DNA from: Candidatus Heimdallarchaeota archaeon AB_125
Lineage (GTDB): Archaea > Asgardarchaeota > Heimdallarchaeia > Heimdallarchaeales > Heimdallarchaeaceae
DNA: 8,396 nucleotides
Assembly: GCA_001940755.1 (NCBI GenBank)
Contig: MEHH01000105.1
Location: 1 to 8,396, forward strand
Direction: 5' to 3'
Position numbers and translations under genes: made by a program. Positions 1 through 5,251 of this stretch are shown piece by piece. Position 1 is the stretch's first letter; every line of letters starts with the position of its first letter. The notes beneath the pieces are model-generated. The model saw only the letters and a program-made list of their open reading frames with translations. It searched no databases and was not told the DNA's origin.

Positions 1-2
1 GG

Positions 3-506
3 GTAGCCTTCTCGGCCGCCGTCGTCATGGACGAGAGCCTCGACGTGCTTGAGGTATCCACGGCCGAGACGCGGGTGGAGTTCCCTTACGTGCCCGGCTT
101 CTTCTCATACAGGGAGCTCCGCCCCGCGATGAAAGCCTTGCACGGGCTGTCCGGATACGACGTCCTGATGGTGAACGGCCACGGGCTTGCTCACCCCAGG
201 GGCTTCGGGCTGGCCTCCCACATCGGAGTCGAGCTAAAAAAGCCTACGATAGGCGTTGCTAGGAGGTTGCTCTGCGGTGAACTCGATGACCCCGACGCCG
301 ATGAGACGCTGATAAAGTATAGCGGCAAGGTGATAGGCGCCAAGATTACCTCCCCAACGGGGTCACCTGTGTACGTCTCGGTGGGCCACCTGATCACTCT
401 GGAGTCATGTGTCGAGATAGCGGACGCCTACTTTCTGGACCACTCGCTCCCCGAGCCTCTCATGGCGGCGCACAGGTACGCCGGGGACCTGTCTAGACCC
501 AGATGA
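3..506 (+). CDS. nfi: Endonuclease V (deoxyinosine 3' endonuclease), 5'-truncated by the window edge
   Basis: Endonuclease V cuts DNA (or RNA) one base 3' of deaminated purines such as inosine. The frame is open from base 3 with no clear start, so the N-terminal third, including the first catalytic Asp, lies outside the window. Visible family motifs in order are PYVPGFFSYRE (family PYxPGxLxFRE, with catalytic Glu and the wedge Tyr), VNGHGLAHPRGFGLASHIGV (family VDGxGxxHPRxxGxAxHxG), PTIGVARRLLCG, and VSVGHLITLE near the C-terminus, whose His is conserved. The C-terminal length is normal. Two active-site changes are visible: the catalytic Asp of the DGxG motif is Asn (AAC, 174-176), and the conserved Lys of GVAK is Arg. 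Activity may therefore be lost or reduced. The gene converges on the 514-840 gene with 7 bp between stops. Family assignment is very secure; function of this copy is not. Confidence 0.93.
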   Translation, partial: VAFSAAVVMDESLDVLEVSTAETRVEFPYVPGFFSYRELRPAMKALHGLSGYDVLMVNGHGLAHPRGFGLASHIGVELKKPTIGVARRLLCGELDDPDADETLIKYSGKVIGAKITSPTGSPVYVSVGHLITLESCVEIADAYFLDHSLPEPLMAAHRYAGDLSRPR

Positions 507-513
507 AAAAGGG

Positions 514-840
514 TCACTGGAAATAGGTTGGTGGGAGAACTGGTTCACCTGTTTTCTCCCGTAGCTCCTTGAGCTGCTTCTTTATGCGGTGGTGTAGTGC
601 CCAGAACTCTTTGGGTATGCCTTCCTCGTCGCCGTAGAGCCCCTCCATCCTTGCCTGCTTCTCCAGGTACTTGTCTACGCGTAAGCTGAACTGTTTGGTG
701 TACTCGGCCTCCGTGTACTCCTTGTCGAAGACCCTCCTGAACAGCTTCCTCAGGTCCTCGTACCTGGGGATGTAGCCGGTAGGTGTTTTGCGGTCTAGGC
801 TTTGGATTATTGCCTGTATCTGTTCCGATGTATATGCCAT
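514..840 (-). CDS. Small unrecognised helical protein (108 aa)
   Basis: I do not recognise this protein. It runs from an ATG at 838-840 to a TGA at 514-516. It is complete, charged and mostly helical by appearance: an N-terminal helix (about residues 4-15), a segment rich in Tyr, Arg and Lys (about 22-60), and a Lys/Arg/Glu-rich amphipathic helix (about 83-98) before a short Pro-containing tail. There is no signal peptide, membrane segment or Cys metal motif, so it is probably cytosolic. A role in nucleic-acid or protein binding is possible from the charge but unsupported. Support for coding is the clean frame, the GC-rich codon style shared with the neighbouring endonuclease V gene, and the tight convergent fit with only 7 bp between stops. 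An overlapping minus-strand frame (545-907) looks like a shadow. No clear Shine-Dalgarno sequence precedes the ATG. Confidence 0.7.
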   Translation of the reverse strand: MAYTSEQIQAIIQSLDRKTPTGYIPRYEDLRKLFRRVFDKEYTEAEYTKQFSLRVDKYLEKQARMEGLYGDEEGIPKEFWALHHRIKKQLKELREKTGEPVLPPTYFQ

Positions 841-842
841 TG

Positions 843-862
843 CAAGAAGATGGCTTTTCTTG
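843..862. repeat. Short inverted repeat near the composition junction
   Basis: CAAGAA (843-848) and TTCTTG (857-862) are perfect inverted copies around an 8-base spacer. The site lies between the start of the 514-840 gene and the broken start of the DinB-like gene, where composition changes. It could be a weak hairpin in a leader, a remnant of a rearrangement, or chance. Confidence 0.3.
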
Positions 863-883
863 TGTACCTAGATGTGTAAAAAT

Positions 884-892
884 GATTTTTAT
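884..892 (-). promoter_or_regulatory. Possible TATA-like box for the 514-840 gene
   Basis: On the minus strand this reads ATAAAAATC, about 44 nt upstream of the ATG at 840. That spacing would give a start near 862 and a leader of roughly 20 nt. If it is the promoter of the GC-rich gene, the composition junction lies to its right, near 893-905. In AT-rich DNA such matches are common, so support is weak. Confidence 0.25.
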
Positions 893-1256
893 GTTCGTGC
901 AAAGCACCTATCAAAACTGTGTTGTCCCTGACTTTGATATTGAAGATAGTCCTTATGCTCTCAAGTATGGAACAAAGCCTGAGGGAAAAGTTCCTCTTAA
1001 AGAGATGAAAAAGGAATTTGATAGGATAACATCTGGATTGAAAAAGGAAATAGAAAAACTTACTCCTGAACAGGAAGATGAAGTAATAGATACTGGTTAT
1101 GGAATTAATACTAGAGCTGAATTAATAGCTGGAATGCTATTACATGATCACTCTCATTTTGGTCAGATTGTTTCTACTATCAAAAGAATTGGAGATTACT
1201 CTGATCAAGATTTACGAGAAAAGCTCATTGCTGCAATGAAGAAACAGAAAGAAACT

Positions 1257-1260
1257 GAGG
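1257..1260 (+). promoter_or_regulatory. Shine-Dalgarno site for the TIGR04076 gene
   Basis: GAGG lies 7 nt before the ATG at 1268, inside the end of the DinB-like frame. It supports the chosen start and suggests translation coupled to the upstream gene. Confidence 0.55.
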
Positions 1261-1267
1261 AAAAATA

Positions 1268-1537
1268 ATGTCTGAAGAAAAAGAAGTAACTACAACTATT
1301 GAAGTTGTTGACATCTTAGAAGCTGGAATTTGTAATTATGGTCATGAAATTGGAGATAAATTTGAATATCCTGAAGAAAGAGGAAAAATTTGTTCTGCAG
1401 CTTTTCACGCTATTTATCCTTATGCACTTGGTATTAATGTAGGCGCTTGTTTTCCCTGGGAGGAAGATAAGGATTCAATTACAGTTTGTTGTCCTGATTA
1501 TAAGAATCCTGTAGTTTTCAAGATAGCAAGAAAGTAG
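1268..1537 (+). CDS. TIGR04076 family protein (89 aa, function unknown)
   Basis: This small complete protein matches the TIGR04076 family, found in archaea and bacteria and without an established function. Family hallmarks in order are GICNYGHEIGDKFE (residues 20-33, usual form GxCxxGHxxGDxF), GKICSAAFHAIYPYALGINVG (39-59, in two parts: a CSxAFxAIYP stretch followed by a small-residue region), FPW (62-64), and VCCPDYKNPVVFKI (73-86). Five cysteines stand at 22, 42, 61, 74 and 75. The conserved ones may bind metal or take part in redox or thiol chemistry, which is inference. No signal peptide or membrane segment is seen, so it is probably cytosolic. The ATG overlaps the upstream stop by one base and has a GAGG ribosome site 7 nt ahead, so the start is well supported. 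The DinB-like neighbour suggests a shared function, not known. The stop is 4 bp from the end of the convergent receptor gene. Confidence 0.9.
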   Translation: MSEEKEVTTTIEVVDILEAGICNYGHEIGDKFEYPEERGKICSAAFHAIYPYALGINVGACFPWEEDKDSITVCCPDYKNPVVFKIARK

Positions 1538-1541
1538 AGGA

Positions 1542-4500
1542 TTAGAAGCGTACAGTTGCAATCTTGTATGCATCGAAAACAGGAGTTAATATTCCAGTTT
1601 CAATAAGCTCGAAGATTATTGGAAGTCCTCTTTCAATTCTGACATCATCAAGTTCATCAAAGATTCGACTTATTGTTACATTATCTCCATTAGTAATATA
1701 TTCGACTAATCGTTTTCGTAATCCAGTGAATTCTTCTATCTCAGCTTGTTTATATGGGGATACGGTAAATGGATAGAAAATCCATAAATGAATTTCTTTC
1801 ATGATTTTTTCAGTTATTCCTTGAAGATTGATTCTGAAGACTTCTGTTGAACCATCCCAGTCTTCTGTAATATTACTAAACATTTTAGCAAACCATTCAC
1901 TAATAACTGTAAGTTTATCCTCTATCTCTTGATTCAAGTCTGTTTCAGAAAAAGTATAGAGAGTAAATTGCCCAGCTTCTGATCCAGTAACTAGGAAATT
2001 TTTATATTGTAATCGTTTGACTGATCCTGCTCTATCTCCACGTAATTCAATCCCCATGGAGGATATGGCAGTCAGAAAACCAGTTATTAGTGAAGGATCT
2101 AGTGTAATTTCTGATCCTAAATCCATTTCATAAACTGGTAGTCCTGTAGCTTTATGAACAATTATCAGTTTAGTGATTGATAGAACACTTTCATACAGTC
2201 CATATATCCTTGCAAACAGTGCTTTTTCTGCTCTTTTATCCTTAGTTAATTTTCTTCTAACTACTACAACTGTTGGAGTTATAATAGCTGCTGCAGAAAA
2301 GATACCTATAATTATGAAGATAAAAAACGGAATACCTCCATCTTCTATAGGAGGAATTATTGAAATTGATTTTATTGTTATGCTTGTTTTTGCTTCGTAT
2401 CCAGGTTTGTTGATTGTTAGAAAGATGTTGATACTCAGTTCATCTGGAGCATTAATTCTAATTGTAACTGAATATAGTCCCATAGTTTCTGTTGGAGTTC
2501 CAATAATCTCAGCATCTTCTGGATCAAGATCAAACGAAATATCAAAATTTGCTCCCATAATATTCTCTGAGTGTATAGTATCTACATAGTAGAAAGTAAT
2601 AGTTGTTTCATTACCATGATAAATTTCATTATCGGAAGAAACAATTTCAACATTTGTTGTTATCTCCAAAATGTTTAAATCTACTGTTGTTGAAGCATTT
2701 GCTTGACTATAGCTTACAAAGAAATCTTGTTTTTGTACAGATATCCTGATATCATATGATCCTACAGCTAAATTTAGTCCTAATGAACCAGAGTAAATTG
2801 TTAGCTCAATTGTAGTGCCAAGAATGTTAATTGAATAATCTTGAACTTCAGTAAGTAAGGCTTCATCTAGATAGAAGTTCATATTATCAGGTAATATTTG
2901 AACACTTGCGTTTGAAGTATCAAGTACCTGGAATTGAATCACATCATCATCAGTATAATAGGCATTGAAAATACTTCCTGAAATCGGATTTATATCGAAG
3001 GTATGAAAGACAGTAACTTCGAATACTAAACTATCACTTTCTAGAAAAGTACCTGAAGAATCAACGCTGAATGAGTGATTTCCTTCTGCAGCATTAATAC
3101 TAATTATTCCTTGATAATAAGGGTCAATATAACTTGCACTTCCAACTACTCCCCAATCACTGTCAAAGGTAATATTGGCAGCTGTTATTGGATTCCCTTC
3201 TCCAGAAAAGAAAGGATCACTAATATTCAAGTATTCTACTCTGAATCTGATATTATCTCCATTAATCCTTGAGATTTGAGTAATTGAATCATTCCAATCC
3301 CCACCATCGTGAGTAGTTTCCAATATGAATTTAGTTATTGTTGGTTTATTAACTGTTATTTGTTGACTTGAGAAACCAACTTCAGTTCCATTTGTCCAGA
3401 AATAAGCAACTGTCCAATATCCTTCTTTATCACTTTCATAAATTGATGGATCAAACATGGTACTAACAGCATATCTTCCAGGGGATTCTTGTATTGTATC
3501 CAGAATTGAATATTCAGATGTATCTGAATAAATGATATTTGGAGGATTTGATATTTTTAATGGATTAATACCTCCATTAGGTGTGTAAATAGTAAAATTA
3601 AGCTGTCCGTCTTGAGCATTAACACCCATTTCTTCTCTGACAAACACATTGGAACTAATCAGTGAACCTTCATACCCAGTAGCATTTATTCCATCAGTTT
3701 CCCAATAACCTAAATTAAATTCGACGGCATTTAAGGAGTTTGAATGTAAGTAATTTGGACTGGTACACTCAAAAGTAATCACATAGTTCAAGTATGTATT
3801 TGCAGATAGGAATTGATTTAGATTTATAGAAAAACCATATGTTTCTTCTAGATAAGTAAATGAACTTCCATTTCTCAAGAAATTAGGAGTTGCTTTATTC
3901 CAGTTAGAAGGCAAAAATATCTGTTGAAATCTTGAGGGATTTGAATAAGGTAAAATTGAAAATCCTGATGTTATAAAATTCATATCCCAACTTATACTAT
4001 AATCCAAATGTGAAGAATTACTTGCTTGGAAAGTGGTAGCAGCTGATACAGCTCTATCAAAAACATAACTATTATTCAAAGTTATATCAACAGTTTCATC
4101 AGCTGTTAGAGTATGGGTCCCAGTAGATGAAATCGATTGAGTTAAACTTGTGATTGGTTGTCCATTATCTTGCAGAGAAATATCAGTTGGATCAGGAATG
4201 ACATCATTTCCAAACTCATCTGATACTTGAGTTTGAATTATCAAAGTTAAACCTCTAGCTCCATTAACATTCCATGAACCATCATAATAATATGCATCTC
4301 CAGCATAAGCTGAACCTTGTTGGCTTCTCCAGATGAATCCTGTGAAATCATCCCCATCATCTGCAGTTTTTTCTGCAACTATAAAGTATGTTCCACTCTC
4401 TAATACTGGATCACCAAATTCATAATAAGCAAAATTCCCCGAAGAACTAGCTGGTAGAGGATTTCCTAAATTATAAGGTCCATTCACTTCGTTGGCATAG

Positions 4501-5087
4501 GTTACGCTTATATTTGGACTTCCTCCAACTCCTTCTTTAACAATATACAATTTCATTTCATCTGTACCATATCCACCAGCTTTTCTTTTAAAGAACATCC
4601 TTGCATGATGGAATATAGCATAATCAGAATCAATGGTGAATTTTTGAGCTAACATAGTTATTGTTGTTGTTAAATCTTCATCATCTTTGTTTTCAACTGT
4701 TTCATAATTGGTAGTTTTTTCAGTAGAATGTATTGTTATATTATAGGTTAAATCCTTACCTGAATAATCTAACATGGGATTGATACTAAAGCTATCGTTT
4801 CCTCCAACTGGAACTGTAAGAGTATCATAATGATAGACACTTAATTCATCTGTAATATTGATATTTTCACCAAAACCTGCTAAATCAATAACAGGATCAT
4901 AATTTAACTTAACCAATTGGTGTATTTTTTGTGTATCAAAGATACTGATTTTATCATCTATATTACTCGGATTATAACTTTGATTCACATCTTGAATCCC
5001 TTGAATATCTGCGTTTAATCCAATACTTACTAAATTTAAGAATAAAATAATAAGTAGTAAATAACTTCTAGATTTTTCTTGAACCAT
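1542..5087 (-). CDS. Single-pass surface protein: signal peptide, beta-sandwich ectodomain, TM helix, longin/roadblock-like domain, winged-helix-like tail
   Basis: This 1181-aa protein starts at the ATG at 5087; a GTG at 5102 would add five residues. Residues 1-26 form a signal peptide (basic start, hydrophobic core LLLIILFLNLV, likely cut near NA|D). Residues 146-285 resemble a jelly-roll of the choice-of-anchor type (AQKFT at the start, GTYFIVAEKT, then AGDAYYYDGSW). Residues 290 to about 900 are Ser/Thr/Asn-rich beta segments that look like several Ig-like domains, including a membrane-proximal one at about 805-900 absent from its paralogue. About 18 Asn-X-Ser/Thr sequons suggest heavy N-glycosylation. 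A TM helix spans about 919-943, followed by basic RRKLTKDKR. The cytosolic part holds a longin/roadblock-like domain (about 955-1090, with LIIVHKATGLPVYEMDLG and LITGFLTAISSMG) and a winged-helix-like tail (about 1124-1181). Topology is outside N, inside C. Such longin/roadblock folds are abundant in Asgard archaea and in eukaryotes act with small GTPases. Ligand and partner are unknown. It has its own promoter. Confidence 0.85.
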   Translation of the reverse strand: MVQEKSRSYLLLIILFLNLVSIGLNADIQGIQDVNQSYNPSNIDDKISIFDTQKIHQLVKLNYDPVIDLAGFGENINITDELSVYHYDTLTVPVGGNDSFSINPMLDYSGKDLTYNITIHSTEKTTNYETVENKDDEDLTTTITMLAQKFTIDSDYAIFHHARMFFKRKAGGYGTDEMKLYIVKEGVGGSPNISVTYANEVNGPYNLGNPLPASSSGNFAYYEFGDPVLESGTYFIVAEKTADDGDDFTGFIWRSQQGSAYAGDAYYYDGSWNVNGARGLTLIIQTQVSDEFGNDVIPDPTDISLQDNGQPITSLTQSISSTGTHTLTADETVDITLNNSYVFDRAVSAATTFQASNSSHLDYSISWDMNFITSGFSILPYSNPSRFQQIFLPSNWNKATPNFLRNGSSFTYLEETYGFSINLNQFLSANTYLNYVITFECTSPNYLHSNSLNAVEFNLGYWETDGINATGYEGSLISSNVFVREEMGVNAQDGQLNFTIYTPNGGINPLKISNPPNIIYSDTSEYSILDTIQESPGRYAVSTMFDPSIYESDKEGYWTVAYFWTNGTEVGFSSQQITVNKPTITKFILETTHDGGDWNDSITQISRINGDNIRFRVEYLNISDPFFSGEGNPITAANITFDSDWGVVGSASYIDPYYQGIISINAAEGNHSFSVDSSGTFLESDSLVFEVTVFHTFDINPISGSIFNAYYTDDDVIQFQVLDTSNASVQILPDNMNFYLDEALLTEVQDYSINILGTTIELTIYSGSLGLNLAVGSYDIRISVQKQDFFVSYSQANASTTVDLNILEITTNVEIVSSDNEIYHGNETTITFYYVDTIHSENIMGANFDISFDLDPEDAEIIGTPTETMGLYSVTIRINAPDELSINIFLTINKPGYEAKTSITIKSISIIPPIEDGGIPFFIFIIIGIFSAAAIITPTVVVVRRKLTKDKRAEKALFARIYGLYESVLSITKLIIVHKATGLPVYEMDLGSEITLDPSLITGFLTAISSMGIELRGDRAGSVKRLQYKNFLVTGSEAGQFTLYTFSETDLNQEIEDKLTVISEWFAKMFSNITEDWDGSTEVFRINLQGITEKIMKEIHLWIFYPFTVSPYKQAEIEEFTGLRKRLVEYITNGDNVTISRIFDELDDVRIERGLPIIFELIETGILTPVFDAYKIATVRF

Positions 5088-5142
5088 TAATTGAAACCCC
5101 ACTTTACGTTAGAATTTATTGTTTATTTCACAAGACAGTTTT

Positions 5143-5152
5143 TATTTATAAA
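5143..5152 (-). promoter_or_regulatory. Archaeal TATA box for the 1542-5087 gene
   Basis: The minus strand reads TTTATAAATA, centred about 60 nt upstream of the ATG at 5087. A start about 25 nt downstream would fall near 5120, giving a leader of roughly 30 nt. It fits the archaeal TATA consensus and indicates that the gene can be transcribed separately from the paralogue upstream. A GTGGGG stretch (minus strand, about 5097-5102) precedes the ATG, a weak ribosome-site candidate; it also contains the alternative GTG start. Confidence 0.5.
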
Positions 5153-5251
5153 TTATTAGTTACTTTAGGACAAGAATTTTTACTTTATTTCACTAAAGAT
5201 AGACTTTGAATCTCTTTCAAATGTTATAGAGAACAAGCATAGATGAGAATT

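Larger units (their letters stand above)
882..1268 (+). pseudogene. DinB-like four-helix protein, N-terminally truncated at the composition junction
   Basis: DinB/YfiT-like proteins are four-helix bundles that often bind a metal through three His residues and include thiol-dependent transferases; the substrate here cannot be told. Counting from the ATG at 882 (128 aa), residues 10-33 resemble the loop after helix 2 (YQNCVVPDFDIEDSP), residues 38-66 form helix 3, and residues 76-100 form helix 4 with LLHDHSHFGQI, giving the HxxxH pair (H88, H92) typical of the family. Members usually have about 150-180 residues. Helix 1 and most of helix 2, with the first metal-binding His, are missing. The homologous part seems to begin near 894-900, and the first residues (MIFMF) may be read from unrelated DNA. 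The frame stays open back to 783, but that extension lies antisense to the 514-840 gene. It ends in a TAATG overlap with the next gene, suggesting an operon. The missing part may reflect an assembly join rather than a true pseudogene. Confidence 0.6.

Noticed and set aside
191..397. Minus-strand 68-aa frame inside endonuclease V
   Set aside because: Antisense shadow of a securely identified gene.
783..881. Upstream extension of the DinB-like frame to an ATG at 783
   Set aside because: The extension is antisense to the 514-840 gene, shows no DinB features, and lies in DNA of different composition.
545..907. Minus-strand frame of 120 aa overlapping the 514-840 gene
   Set aside because: It overlaps the better frame almost completely, has low-complexity Gly/Arg/Gln composition typical of a shadow, and runs across the composition junction.
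2173..2589. Plus-strand hydrophobic frame of 138 aa
   Set aside because: It lies opposite the TM helix and nearby beta strands of the receptor gene; the hydrophobicity is an antisense effect.
3075..3272. Plus-strand 65-aa frame within the receptor gene
   Set aside because: Low-complexity antisense shadow with no start signal or family resemblance.
5103..5251. A factor-independent terminator for the upstream receptor gene
   Set aside because: No hairpin followed by a T-run appears on the minus strand after the stop at 5252; only the TATA box of the next gene is supported.
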